Source of the DNA: Pseudomonadota bacterium
Lineage (GTDB): Bacteria > Pseudomonadota > Alphaproteobacteria > Caulobacterales > Caulobacteraceae
Assembly: GCA_023451375.1 (NCBI GenBank)
Contig: JAEXZS010000083.1
Span: 1-47,815, forward strand
DNA length: 47,815 nucleotides
Direction of reading: 5' to 3'
Positions 14,658 to 23,641 of this stretch are shown in pieces. Position 1 is the stretch's first letter, and each line of letters begins with the position of its first letter. A program made the translations under genes and the position numbers. Under the pieces are notes generated by a model. The model did no database searches. It had not been told where the DNA came from and saw only the letters and a list, made by a program, of their open reading frames with translations.

Positions 14658-15107
14658 ATGCTCGACGCCTTCGACGACCTCCACAAGATACTTGGCTATA
14701 TGGCGACGGCCCTCGGGGTCAGCCTGGCGCTTGCGATTGGGCGCGGCCCCGAAAGGGCTTGCGCCGCCATCGTACTGTTCGAGACCTTCGTGGACATCGG
14801 CGTACTGAGCCACTTCGATCAATCGTCCAGATGGTGGATGGTTCAGATCAAGGCCATCCTGATCCTGCTGGCCTACGCCGCCGCCGTATGGCGATGGCCG
14901 GATCGATGGTTGATTCTTCTGGCGGGGCTGCAAGGCTTCGCGGTCCTGCTGCATCTGTCGAGCTGGGTCGACGCCAGCATTCTCCTGCGCGTCAACAGTC
15001 TGCTGCTCAACGGCGTCGGCTGGTCGATGATGATCGTTCTGGTGTCGGCGACCATCGGCGGCGCCCTCAAGCGTCGTGACCTCTCGAAAGCGGCGCGGCC
15101 GGGCTGA
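14658..15107 (+). CDS. small polytopic membrane protein (149 aa)
   Basis: Four or five hydrophobic helices are visible: about 12-28 (ILGYMATALGVSLALAIG), 35-50, 63-80 (IKAILILLAYAAAVW), 84-102 (LILLAGLQGFAVLLHL) and 118-137 (VGWSMMIVLVSATIGGAL). No transporter or enzyme signature is evident and I do not recognise the family. The ribosome site is weak. It ends the same-direction cluster that starts with the membrane-anchored HTH gene, so it could be a sensor partner for it, but nothing in the sequence proves that. Confidence 0.6.
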   Translation: MLDAFDDLHKILGYMATALGVSLALAIGRGPERACAAIVLFETFVDIGVLSHFDQSSRWWMVQIKAILILLAYAAAVWRWPDRWLILLAGLQGFAVLLHLSSWVDASILLRVNSLLLNGVGWSMMIVLVSATIGGALKRRDLSKAARPG

Positions 15108-15138
15108 TCCCGACCGCGTGTTGACGAGGCGGGTCGCG

Positions 15139-15153
15139 GGCGGCCGGGCCGCC
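15139..15153. terminator. short GC hairpin between convergent genes
   Basis: GGCGGC-CGG-GCCGCC lies between the membrane protein gene and pdeM and touches the pdeM stop. No U-tract follows, so termination is only possible. Confidence 0.25.
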
Positions 15154-15899
15154 TAGAGGAGCTTGTCCCAGGCCAGCGCATGCACGCGGTCTCTCCCAAG
15201 GGCGGCGGCCATGGGCGGTTCCGCGAACAGCGCCTTGATGACCGGGTCGAGCACGTTCAATCCGCCGGTGAAGGCGCCGAAGGCGGGCAAAATCAGGCGA
15301 GAACCGTCGGTGACGAAACAGGCGCGTCGAACGCCTCGCCCATAGGCGACGACGCGGGCGCACGGATGCAGGTGGCCGGCGACCTCGCCCCGCCGGGCGT
15401 CGTCTGCCGTCGCGGGCAGGGGCTCATGAGTCAGGCGCAGGGCGCCGAGGGAGAGGTCGCCAACGACCCAGCCGGGCAGGCGTGACAGGGCCTCGGCGTC
15501 GCGGACCAGCGCCTCACGATCGTGGTTGCCTTCCAGCCAGAGCCAGTCGCGGCCGCTCGCCATTCGATCAAGGCGATCACGATCGTCCGCCGCCATGCGG
15601 GGGATGGCGCGGGAATCGTGGAAGCTGTCGCCCAGCAGGATCACGCGTGCGGGATCCAGTTCGTCGATCTCAGCGGCCAATCGCTCCAGCGTGGCGCGGC
15701 TGTCGTAGGGCGGCAGCATCTGGCCGCGCGTCGCGAAGGCGGAGCCCTTCTCCAGGTGCAGATCGGCCGCGACGAGCGTTCGATGGGCGGGCAGCCACAG
15801 GGCGCCCGAGCAGCGCAGCACGCAAGCCTCGCCGGCGACGAGGACGCTCAAAGATCCGCAGGCCCTTCGCGCCAGGGTCTGTCTCAGGGCGGCGTTCAT
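15153..15899 (-). CDS. pdeM: ligase-associated DNA damage response endonuclease PdeM
   Basis: This is a calcineurin-type metallophosphoesterase of 248 aa. Metal-binding motifs are LVAADLHLEKG (D..H), ILLGDSFHDS (GD), LEGNHD (GNHD) and the paired histidines near LTHEP and VAGHLHP. The start ATG overlaps the lhr stop as ATGA, the usual pdeM-lhr arrangement. In other bacteria these two belong to a four-gene set with an exonuclease and an ATP-dependent DNA ligase. Neither of those is in this window. Confidence 0.9.
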   Translation of the reverse strand: MNAALRQTLARRACGSLSVLVAGEACVLRCSGALWLPAHRTLVAADLHLEKGSAFATRGQMLPPYDSRATLERLAAEIDELDPARVILLGDSFHDSRAIPRMAADDRDRLDRMASGRDWLWLEGNHDREALVRDAEALSRLPGWVVGDLSLGALRLTHEPLPATADDARRGEVAGHLHPCARVVAYGRGVRRACFVTDGSRLILPAFGAFTGGLNVLDPVIKALFAEPPMAAALGRDRVHALAWDKLL

Positions 15900-18442
15900 G
15901 CGGCGTCCGACTCCACATCGTCCATCACCTCCGCGATGAGGGCCTCCGCGCTCTCGTCCAGGATCATCTCGGCGGCGTCGCCGCCGACCCTTTCGCGGCC
16001 GATCTGGACCAGCACCGGCACGCAGAAGGGCGAGGGCCGCGTCAGCGCGACGTGGCGGATACGCCCCTCGATCCGCGCCAGCATCTGCCCCAGCCGCGCC
16101 ACGTCCAGCAGGCCGGAGGCCGCGTCGGCGCGGGCGGTCTTGAGCAGCAGGTGGTCGGGCTGGTGGCGGCGAAGCACGTCGTAGATCAGGTCGGTGGAGA
16201 AGGTCACCTGCCGGCCGGTCTTCTCGGCGCCCGGCTGGCGGCGCTCGATCAAGCCGGAGATGAGGGCGCAATTGCGGAAGGACCGCTTCATCATGAAGCT
16301 TTCCTCCAGCCAGGCCTCCAGGTCGTCGCCCAGCATGTCGGGCTGAAAAAGGGCGTCGAGGTCAAGCGCGTCCATCGGCTTGATGGACCAGACGGCCAGC
16401 GAATAGTCGGTGACCACGAAACCCAGCGGGCCGACGCCCAGCCGGTCCAGCCGCCGGGTCAGCAGCATGCACAGGGTCGTGTGCGCCAGCCGCCCCTCGA
16501 ATGGATAGGCGACCAGGAAATGGCGGCTGCCGCGCGGGAAGGTCTCGACCAGCATCGACTCCGCGTCCGGGATGATCGATCGCTGCTCCTGAAGCTCCAG
16601 CCACTCCTGCACGTCAGGCGGCAGGACGCGCCAGTGGTCGCGGTCCTGCACCATGGCCCGCACCCGGTCGGCCAGGGAGGTGGACAGGGGGAACTTCGAC
16701 CCGCCCCACGACGGAATCTTGGGCTCCTTGTCATTGGCGTGAGTGACCAGAGCGTCCGTGCCGGTGATGCCCTGGAAGGCCCAGACCTGGCCGGCGAACA
16801 GGAAGGTGTCGCCGGGCGTCAGCTGCTCGAAGTACCATTCCTCCGCCTCGCCCACCTTGCGACCGGCGACCCAGGCGCGGGTTCCGCCGCCGCCCCGGCG
16901 CGAGGCGACCCGCACGTTCAGCGTCCCGGCCGTGACGATGGCGCCGACGTTCATCCGATGGCGCTGGGCGATGTGCTGGTTGCGGACCTTCCACATGCCG
17001 TTCCGTGTACGGACGATGCGAGCGAAGCGGTCATAGGTGCGAAGCGCGTAGCCGCCGGTGGCGACGAAATCGACCACCTCCTCGAACAGCTCCCAGCCAA
17101 GATTGCGATAGGGGCCGCAGGCGACGACCTGATCGTAGAGTTGGGTCATGTCGAACGGCTCGGCGCAGGCGCAGCCCATGACGTGCTGGGCCAGGGTGTC
17201 CAGCGTGCCGATATGCACCGGCTCCCAATCGAAGGCGTTGGCGGCCACCGCCTCGCGCGCCGCCTGACACTCCAGCATTTCGAACCGGCTGGCGGGCACC
17301 AGCAGGGCGCGGCTGGGCTCGTCCAGGCGGTGGTTGGCGCGGCCGATGCGCTGGACCAGGCGGCTGGAGCCCTTGGGCGCCGCCATCTGGATCACCAGGT
17401 CCACGTCGCCCCAGTCGATGCCCAGGTCCAGCGTCGAGGTGCAGACTACGGCGCGCAGGTCGCCCCGCGCCATCGCCGCCTCCACCTTGCGGCGTTGCTC
17501 GGCCGCCAGGGAGCCGTGGTGCAGGGCGATCGGCAGGTTGTCGTCATTGATTGACCACAGCTGCTGAAAGACGAACTCGGCCTGCCAGCGGGTGTTGACG
17601 AAGATCAGCGACAGACCGGCGCGCTGGATGGCGGCGTAGACCTCCGGGATGGCGTGCTGCCCGGTGTGGCCCGCCCAGGGCACCTTGCCCTCGGAGATCA
17701 GGACGTCGATCTCAGCAGGCGCGCCGGGATCGCCCCTGACGAGGCGCACCTGCCCAGAGGCCGTTGTCCGGTCGACCTCGTCCGCTCCCGAGACGGGCGG
17801 ACCCTGGGGCGCCAGCCAATCTCGGATCAGGTCGGGATCCTCGATCGTGGCGCTCAGCCCCACCCGCCGCATCTCGGGCGCGAAGCTCTGCAATCGACCC
17901 AGCCCCAGCGACAGCAGGTCGCCGCGCTTGCCGCTCCAGATCGCATGCACCTCGTCCAGGACCACGCACTTCAGGTCGGCGAAATAGCTGCGCCCGCCTT
18001 CCCAGGCGCAAAACAGGGCCAGCTGTTCGGGCGTCGTCAGCAGGATGTCGGGCGGAAAGTCGCGCTGCCGCTGGCGCTTGGACTGTTTGGTGTCGCCGGT
18101 GCGGCTCTCGACATGGATGTTCAGCCCGATCTCGCGGATGGGCGTCATCAGGTTGCGCTCCACGTCCACCGTCAGCGCCTTCAAGGGCGACAGATAGAGG
18201 GTGTGCACCCCCGATCCCGGCCCGGTCTCAGGCTTCGGGCCGCGCTCGGCCAGGTCGATCAGGGTCGGCAGGAAGCCCGCCAGCGTCTTGCCGCCGCCGG
18301 TCGGCGCGACCAGCAGGGCGTGCGCGCCCTCCCGCGCCGCCGCGACCATCTCCAGCTGGTGCCGCCGGGGCGACCAGCCGCGCCCGGCGAACCAATCGGC
18401 GAAGAGGGGCGGAAGCGTTGCAGGAGCGGCGGCGGGCGTCAC
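15896..18442 (-). CDS. lhr: ligase-associated DNA damage response DEXH helicase (Lhr)
   Basis: The 848-aa protein is a superfamily 2 helicase. Motif I is LLVAPTGGGKTLAGF, motif Ia SPLKALTVDVERN, motif II VVLDEVHAIW, motif III LSATIED, and motifs V-VI CTSTLDLGIDWGDVD and QRIGRANHR. The C-terminal half holds the Lhr-core winged-helix and beta-sheet domains. It would unwind or remodel DNA during repair with PdeM. ATG 18440-18442 starts 59 nt from the divergent dinG-like gene; the gap holds a GTTC-N7-GTTT sequence resembling an alphaproteobacterial LexA box. Confidence 0.92.
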   Translation of the reverse strand: MTPAAAPATLPPLFADWFAGRGWSPRRHQLEMVAAAREGAHALLVAPTGGGKTLAGFLPTLIDLAERGPKPETGPGSGVHTLYLSPLKALTVDVERNLMTPIREIGLNIHVESRTGDTKQSKRQRQRDFPPDILLTTPEQLALFCAWEGGRSYFADLKCVVLDEVHAIWSGKRGDLLSLGLGRLQSFAPEMRRVGLSATIEDPDLIRDWLAPQGPPVSGADEVDRTTASGQVRLVRGDPGAPAEIDVLISEGKVPWAGHTGQHAIPEVYAAIQRAGLSLIFVNTRWQAEFVFQQLWSINDDNLPIALHHGSLAAEQRRKVEAAMARGDLRAVVCTSTLDLGIDWGDVDLVIQMAAPKGSSRLVQRIGRANHRLDEPSRALLVPASRFEMLECQAAREAVAANAFDWEPVHIGTLDTLAQHVMGCACAEPFDMTQLYDQVVACGPYRNLGWELFEEVVDFVATGGYALRTYDRFARIVRTRNGMWKVRNQHIAQRHRMNVGAIVTAGTLNVRVASRRGGGGTRAWVAGRKVGEAEEWYFEQLTPGDTFLFAGQVWAFQGITGTDALVTHANDKEPKIPSWGGSKFPLSTSLADRVRAMVQDRDHWRVLPPDVQEWLELQEQRSIIPDAESMLVETFPRGSRHFLVAYPFEGRLAHTTLCMLLTRRLDRLGVGPLGFVVTDYSLAVWSIKPMDALDLDALFQPDMLGDDLEAWLEESFMMKRSFRNCALISGLIERRQPGAEKTGRQVTFSTDLIYDVLRRHQPDHLLLKTARADAASGLLDVARLGQMLARIEGRIRHVALTRPSPFCVPVLVQIGRERVGGDAAEMILDESAEALIAEVMDDVESDAA

Positions 18443-18459
18443 GAAGCGGCATATAGCAT

Positions 18460-18474
18460 GTTCCCGTTCCGTTT
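18460..18474. promoter_or_regulatory. imperfect LexA-like site (GTTC-N7-GTTT)
   Basis: Alphaproteobacterial LexA binds GTTC-N7-GTTC. Here the last base differs. The site lies between two divergent DNA repair helicase genes, which is where an SOS operator would be expected. Confidence 0.3.
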
Positions 18475-18501
18475 CATCCCGACGGACGCTATCTATCGGT
18501 C

Positions 18502-21339
18502 GTGTCCGACGAATCCGTCATCGCCCCGTCCGTCCAGAGCGCCGTCGGCCCGTGGGCCGACCTGCCGCCCGCCCTGGCCGTGCCGCCGGGCGCGGGGGCG
18601 GTGTGCGACGATCAGGGCGCGCGCAGGATCGGGCGCGGAGCGGCCGAAGGCGTGTTCACCGGCGGGCGGGTGATGGTTGCGCACGCTTCGCTGACGGCGC
18701 GGCGACTGGGCCTGCAGCCGCCGGCGCGCTCGTCCGAGGTCATGGATGTGCTGGAGCTGTTCGCCTTCGTGAAGCCCGCGCGGTTCTGCGCGCCCTCGCC
18801 GACGGGACTGGCGCTGGGCCTGGGGCTCAGGGAACCGGCGACCGTGGAGGCGCAGGCCGCCAGCCTGCACGAGACGGCGATCCTCCTGCTGAAGGAACTG
18901 GCGGCTCCCGCCTATTCGGGTCGGGAAGACGCCTACGCCCTGGCGCTGACGCTGCAACGCGCCGGTTGGGCCTGGGGCGCGCCGGTCGTGCGGGCGCTGG
19001 AGTTGGGCGGGGTGCGCCAGCGGCAGCATCGCGGCGCGGGGCTGGATGTCTGGAGCCGGCTCTCGGAGTGGGAGGACGAGGCGCCGCGCGGCGAGGCGGG
19101 GTCGGCTCCCGTCGACAGCGAGAGCGCGCGAATCCGGCTGGAGAAGTTGCTCCAGGCGTCCGGGCTGGACGAGGCGAGGCCGGCGCAATCCGACTACGCC
19201 GCTGAATCCGCCTTCGCCTTCTCGCCCAGGAACGAGGAGGGCCGGCCCCGCGTGCTGCTGGCCGAGGCGGGGACGGGGACGGGCAAGACCCTGGGCTATC
19301 TGGCGCCCGCCTCCCTATGGGCCGAGCGTAACCAGGGCGCGGCCTGGGTCTCGACCTACACCCGCGCCCTGCAACGCCAGATCGATCGCGAGAGCGGCGC
19401 CGTCTGGCCCGACCCCGCCGAGCGCCGGAGGAAGGCGGTGATCCGCAAGGGGCGGGAGAACTACCTTTGCGTCCTGAACCTGCAAGACATGGTTCAGGCG
19501 GCGCAGCTGGGGAACGGCGATCTGATCGGCCTGGCGCTGGCGGGCCGCTGGGCGCTGCACAGTCGCGATGGGGACATGACCGGCGGGGACTTTCCCGGCT
19601 GGCTGCCCAGCTTGTTCGCGGTCTCCCCGGCGCAGCAGGCCTCGGCCGCCAATCTGGTCGACCGGCGGGGCGAATGCGTCCACGCCGCCTGCCCGCACTA
19701 CCGCGCCTGTTTCGTGGAGAAGACCATCCGCGCCAGCCGCAAGGCCGACCTGGTCATCGCCAACCACGCCCTGGTCCTGACCCAGGCCGCCTTCGACGGC
19801 GCGCGATCGGCCCGCGGCGTCCAGCAGGACGGCGAGACGGCGGCGCTGAAGCGCATCGTCTTCGACGAGGGCCACCATCTGTTCGACGCGGCCGACAGCG
19901 CCTTCTCCGCCTGCCTGTCGGGACAGGAGGCGGCGGAGCTGCGGCGCTGGATCCGGGGACCGGAGGGGCGCGGCCGACGCGGGCGCGGGCTCGAACAGCG
20001 GCTGGGCGATCTGGTCGGCGGTGACGAGGGCGCGCTGAAGGCGCTGCAGGACGCCGTTCGCGCCGCCGCCGCCCTGCCCGGAGAGGGCGTGTCCGGCCGC
20101 GTCGCCCCCGCCTCCGGCGAGATCAATCCCGTCGGCCCGATCGAGGCCTTCCTGGCCGCCGCCCTGGATCAGCTGCGCGCCCGCACCGCTGACACCCCCG
20201 GCGGATTCGAGTTCGGCATGGAGTGCGCCCTGAAGCCGGTGACCGAGCCCGTCGCCGAGACCGCCCGCGCCGCCGCTCGGGCGCTGGCGGCCATCGAGGC
20301 GCCGCTGCTGACGCTGTCGCGGGCGCTGGAAGACATCCTCGACGACGAGGCGGCGGAGCTGGACGGCTCGCAGCGGTCGCGGATCGAGGGCGCGCTGCGG
20401 GGCCTGGATCGCCGCGCCCGCATGACCTTGCCCGGTTGGCGCTCCATGCTGGCGGCCCTGGAGGACGGCGGGGATCAGCCGGATCCGGATTTCGTCGACT
20501 GGCTGTCGGCGGAGACCGCCTTCGGCCGTATCCACGACGTCGCCCTGCGCCGTCACTGGATCGACCCGACCGTGCCGCTGGAGGCCGCCGTGATCGCGCC
20601 GGCCCATGGGGTGCTGGTCACATCGGCCACCCTGTCCGATCCGCTGCAGGACGACCCGTTCGACCTGGCCCGGCTGCGCACCGGTTCGGCCCGCCTGATC
20701 GAGCCGCCGCGGACGCTGAAACTCGAAAGCCCGTTCGACTACGGCGCCAACAGCCGGGTCATCGTAGTCAACGATCTGATCAAAGATGATCCGCGCCAAA
20801 CGGCGGCGGCGATGCGCGAACTGTTTCTGGCGGCCGGCGGCGGCGGTCTGGGCCTGTTCACGGCCATTCGCCGGCTGAAGGCGGTTTATGAACGTTTGGG
20901 GCCGGACCTGGCCCGGGCGGGCGTGCCGCTCTACGCCCAGCACGTCGATCCGCTGGAGGTCGGCGCCCTGGTCGACATGTTCCGGGTGGAGGAGAACTCC
21001 TGCCTGCTCGGCACCGACGCCGTCCGGGATGGCGTGGATGTGCCGGGCCGGTCGCTGCGCATCCTCGCCTTCGACCGCGTGCCCTGGCCGAGACCCGACC
21101 TGCTGCACAAGTCGCGGCGCGAGCGCTTGGGCGGGAAAGGTTATGACGACGCCTTGGCCCGGGCTCGCATCGCCCAAGCCTTCGGCCGGTTGATCCGGCG
21201 CGCGGACGATAAGGGCGTCTTCCTGATGCTGGACGCCGCCACCCCGACGCGTCTGTTCGCGAGCCTGCCGCCCGGAACGGAGGTGCAGCGCATGGGGCTG
21301 GCGGACGCGGTCGAGCAGGTGCGCGAGTTCCTGGGCTGA
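18502..21339 (+). CDS. DinG/XPD-like ATP-dependent DNA helicase
   Basis: The 945-aa product starts at GTG 18502. After an N-terminal region of about 230 residues comes Walker A LLAEAGTGTGKTLGYLAP. Four cysteines suited to a [4Fe-4S] cluster follow, in RENYLCVLN and then GECVHAACPHYRACF. After that come motif II IVFDEGHHLF, LVTSATLSDP, and C-terminal motifs GTDAVRDGVDVPG and QAFGRLIRR. This matches iron-sulphur XPD/DinG superfamily 2 helicases, which unwind 5'-3' at damaged or structured DNA. The long N-terminal extension resembles the alphaproteobacterial form. The symbol dinG would be reasonable but is withheld because family boundaries are loose. It converges on the VOC gene. Confidence 0.88.
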   Translation: MSDESVIAPSVQSAVGPWADLPPALAVPPGAGAVCDDQGARRIGRGAAEGVFTGGRVMVAHASLTARRLGLQPPARSSEVMDVLELFAFVKPARFCAPSPTGLALGLGLREPATVEAQAASLHETAILLLKELAAPAYSGREDAYALALTLQRAGWAWGAPVVRALELGGVRQRQHRGAGLDVWSRLSEWEDEAPRGEAGSAPVDSESARIRLEKLLQASGLDEARPAQSDYAAESAFAFSPRNEEGRPRVLLAEAGTGTGKTLGYLAPASLWAERNQGAAWVSTYTRALQRQIDRESGAVWPDPAERRRKAVIRKGRENYLCVLNLQDMVQAAQLGNGDLIGLALAGRWALHSRDGDMTGGDFPGWLPSLFAVSPAQQASAANLVDRRGECVHAACPHYRACFVEKTIRASRKADLVIANHALVLTQAAFDGARSARGVQQDGETAALKRIVFDEGHHLFDAADSAFSACLSGQEAAELRRWIRGPEGRGRRGRGLEQRLGDLVGGDEGALKALQDAVRAAAALPGEGVSGRVAPASGEINPVGPIEAFLAAALDQLRARTADTPGGFEFGMECALKPVTEPVAETARAAARALAAIEAPLLTLSRALEDILDDEAAELDGSQRSRIEGALRGLDRRARMTLPGWRSMLAALEDGGDQPDPDFVDWLSAETAFGRIHDVALRRHWIDPTVPLEAAVIAPAHGVLVTSATLSDPLQDDPFDLARLRTGSARLIEPPRTLKLESPFDYGANSRVIVVNDLIKDDPRQTAAAMRELFLAAGGGGLGLFTAIRRLKAVYERLGPDLARAGVPLYAQHVDPLEVGALVDMFRVEENSCLLGTDAVRDGVDVPGRSLRILAFDRVPWPRPDLLHKSRRERLGGKGYDDALARARIAQAFGRLIRRADDKGVFLMLDAATPTRLFASLPPGTEVQRMGLADAVEQVREFLG

Positions 21340-21345
21340 GCTCTT

Positions 21346-21780
21346 TCAGCTTTCGAAGGTGATCTCGACACTAACCGCCGACCGATCGGCCTCGCCGTGG
21401 AAGACGGCCTCGATGTTGTTGCCGTCCGGGTCCAGCAGGAAGGCGGCATAGTAGCCGGGATGATAGGACCGTTCGCCTGGCGGGCCGTTGTCCGTCCCGC
21501 CTGCCGCCAGCCCCGCCGTGTGAAAGGCGTCCACCGCCGCTCGGTCGCGGGCCTGAAACGCGAGGTGGTGCCGACCGGTCAGCCGGCCCAGCGCGGCCTC
21601 GCTTTCGGCCGATGAGACGAACAGTTCGTCGGCCCAAAAGTAGGTGTCGCCTTCGCCGCCGATCGGCACTCCGACCGCCTGCAGTACGGCGCCGTAGAAG
21701 CGACGGCTGGCCGCCAGGTCCTTCACCACCAGCTGCAGATGGTCGATCAGCCGGCCCCGCTGCAATCGCTGCGCGTCCAA
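21346..21780 (-). CDS. VOC family (glyoxalase/bleomycin-resistance-like) protein
   Basis: The 144-aa protein has the paired beta-alpha-beta-beta-beta modules of the vicinal oxygen chelate fold: IDHLQLVVKDLAASRRFYGA at the start, HHLAFQARDRAAVDAF in the middle, and YYAAFLLDPDGNNIEAVFHG at the end. Putative metal ligands are the His of IDHL, the His of HHLAF and the Glu of NIEAVF. The start is TTG 21778-21780, supported by AGGAGG five bases upstream; no suitable ATG is present. The substrate is unknown. Confidence 0.8.
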   Translation of the reverse strand: MDAQRLQRGRLIDHLQLVVKDLAASRRFYGAVLQAVGVPIGGEGDTYFWADELFVSSAESEAALGRLTGRHHLAFQARDRAAVDAFHTAGLAAGGTDNGPPGERSYHPGYYAAFLLDPDGNNIEAVFHGEADRSAVSVEITFES

Positions 21781-21889
21781 CGGCGCCTCCTATGAATGTA
21801 CGCGAGGCTGAACGTGATGCCGCGACGGGACGTTCCCGGACAGGCGCGCCGACGCTCCCCTCGAGCGCCTGATCTGCTATGGGCCTGCC

Positions 21890-22945
21890 ATGACCGAGAC
21901 CTCGACCGCCCCGCGTCACAATCGCTGGGGCCTTTATGCGCCCTTCATCATCCTGCTGGTTCTACTGGCGGCCTGGACGGTCTGGTGGTTCGTCCTGGCG
22001 CGCCAGGTCGAGACACGGCTCGAGGGCCAAGCCGAGCGGCTGCGCCAGAGCGGCTGGGACGTGCGTTATGCCGACACGCGGGTGTCCGGTTGGCCCTTTC
22101 GCGCGCGCGTGGCCGCCAGCCACGTCACCCTAGGCGCGCCGTCGGGTCACGCCGTATCCGCGCCCGAACTCGTGGCCGAGGCCAACGCCTATCAGCCGAC
22201 CAAATGGGTGGTGGTCGCGCCCAAGGGCCTGGTGCTGGACCGCGCCGGCAAGGGCAAGGTGGCCATCGACGGCGACGCCATCCGTATGAGCGCCAGCGGC
22301 CTGGGCCAGCGCTGGCCGAACCTGGCGCTGGAGCTGGTCAATCCTGTCTTCACCGCCCATCCCGACGGCGAACCCTTCCCGGTCGCGCGGGCGGCGCGGT
22401 TCGAGCTCTACGCCCGTCCGCACGTGGTCGACGACCAGGCGACCTCCGACGACGTGGACGTGATGGTCCGGCTGATCGACGCGCGGGGCCGACCGGACGG
22501 CGCGGTCGAAGGCTTCGCCCAGGAGGGCCAGTTGACCACGCAGATCGAGGCGGTGGTCGGTAAGGCCTCCACGCTGAGCGGCATGGATTCGGCGGGGATC
22601 TTCTCCGCTTGGACGGCGGCGGGCGGAAGCTTCCGCAACGTGCGCGGCGAACTGAAGGCCGGAGACAGCGAGGCGACGCTGAGCAGCGACCTGCTGCGGG
22701 CGGATGAGGACGGACGGCTTGTCGGCTCGGTCGACTTCCAGGCGCGTGAGCCCGGCCCGGCGATCGCCGGACTGGCCGGGTCGCAGGCGGGCGTGGCCAA
22801 TCGGGTCGGGGCGGCGGGCGCCGCCGCCACCGCCGGCGTGGCTCAGGCGGCGGGGCGCGAATCGATGACGCTGACCGTGGTGTTCCGGGACGGCCGCGCC
22901 TGGCTCGGGCCCTTCCCGATCGCGCCTGCGCCGAAGCTGTTCTGA
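21890..22945 (+). CDS. DUF2125 domain membrane-anchored protein
   Basis: One N-terminal membrane helix (about 14-37, GLYAPFIILLVLLAAWTVWW) anchors a large beta-rich periplasmic domain. It shows the DUF2125 pattern: GWDVRYADTRVSGWPFRARV, then SAPELVAEANAYQPTKWVVV. The 351-aa length fits the family, whose function is unknown. The stop lies 2 nt before the next gene, and the order DUF2125, chorismate-mutase-like, hisC suggests one transcript. Confidence 0.8.
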   Translation: MTETSTAPRHNRWGLYAPFIILLVLLAAWTVWWFVLARQVETRLEGQAERLRQSGWDVRYADTRVSGWPFRARVAASHVTLGAPSGHAVSAPELVAEANAYQPTKWVVVAPKGLVLDRAGKGKVAIDGDAIRMSASGLGQRWPNLALELVNPVFTAHPDGEPFPVARAARFELYARPHVVDDQATSDDVDVMVRLIDARGRPDGAVEGFAQEGQLTTQIEAVVGKASTLSGMDSAGIFSAWTAAGGSFRNVRGELKAGDSEATLSSDLLRADEDGRLVGSVDFQAREPGPAIAGLAGSQAGVANRVGAAGAAATAGVAQAAGRESMTLTVVFRDGRAWLGPFPIAPAPKLF

Positions 22946-22947
22946 CC

Positions 22948-23625
22948 ATGCTGACAGAGCCGCAGATCGACGAAAGCCTGATCGCTCTCGATCGGGCGGT
23001 GATTGAGGCTGTACGGGCGCGGCTGGCGGCGGGCCCCTGGACGGGCGAGGACGCCGCGGCGATCGCTTTGCGTCCCCTTCTGGCGGGCTGCGGCCCGGCC
23101 GAGGCGGCGGCGGTGAAGGCGGTCATGGGTCGGCTGGAGGCGGCGCGGACTCCGCTGGCGACAGGCGGCGCCTTGGCGCAGGTGTTGGCTGCGGACCGTT
23201 TCGGCTTGAGCACGCGGCCGTCGGCTGATGCGGAGGCGGCGCTGAAGGCCGCCGACGGCGGCGCCCGGGCGGTGCTGGACCTGAGCGGACGTCCGTGGTG
23301 GGGGCGGCTCCTGGCGCGGCCGGACCTGAGGGTGATCGCGACCCTGCCGGACGACCCGCTGTCGCGGCCCCAGGCCTTCGTCGTCGCGCGCGCCACGACC
23401 GGGCCGACCGGCGACGACCGCAGCTTCTGGGTCACCGACAGCGGCTGGAGCGACGCCCGCATCATCGAGGCGCTGTCGGGCGCCGGGCTCGCGGCTGAAG
23501 CGCTGGCGGCGTCGGGCGGCTTGAAGCTGTTCATGCTGGCGGGCTATGTGCAGGCCGAGGACGGGCGGCTGGACGGCGCGCCCGGTTCGCTGAGCGGCGT
23601 GATCGGCGCCGCGCCCCTGTTCTGA
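22948..23625 (+). CDS. chorismate-mutase-like hypothetical protein
   Basis: The 225-aa product begins LTEPQIDESLIALDRAVIEA, which resembles the first helix of AroQ-type chorismate mutases. The C-terminal half (WWGRLLARPDLRVIATLPDD, then ARATTGPTGDDRSFWVTDSG) recalls a degenerate prephenate-dehydratase-type regulatory part. Classical active-site residues of AroQ enzymes are not evident. It sits between DUF2125 and hisC, a position where aromatic-pathway genes are common in Alphaproteobacteria. An enzymatic role is not shown; an allosteric or vestigial protein is possible. Confidence 0.5.
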   Translation: MLTEPQIDESLIALDRAVIEAVRARLAAGPWTGEDAAAIALRPLLAGCGPAEAAAVKAVMGRLEAARTPLATGGALAQVLAADRFGLSTRPSADAEAALKAADGGARAVLDLSGRPWWGRLLARPDLRVIATLPDDPLSRPQAFVVARATTGPTGDDRSFWVTDSGWSDARIIEALSGAGLAAEALAASGGLKLFMLAGYVQAEDGRLDGAPGSLSGVIGAAPLF

Positions 23626-23641
23626 CTTCTCGAGGCCTTTC

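Noticed and set aside
15482..17554. 690-residue plus-strand frame opposite pdeM/lhr
   Set aside because: It is a GC-skew shadow of lhr, rich in Gly, Arg and His, with no family resemblance. The opposite strand has clear helicase motifs.
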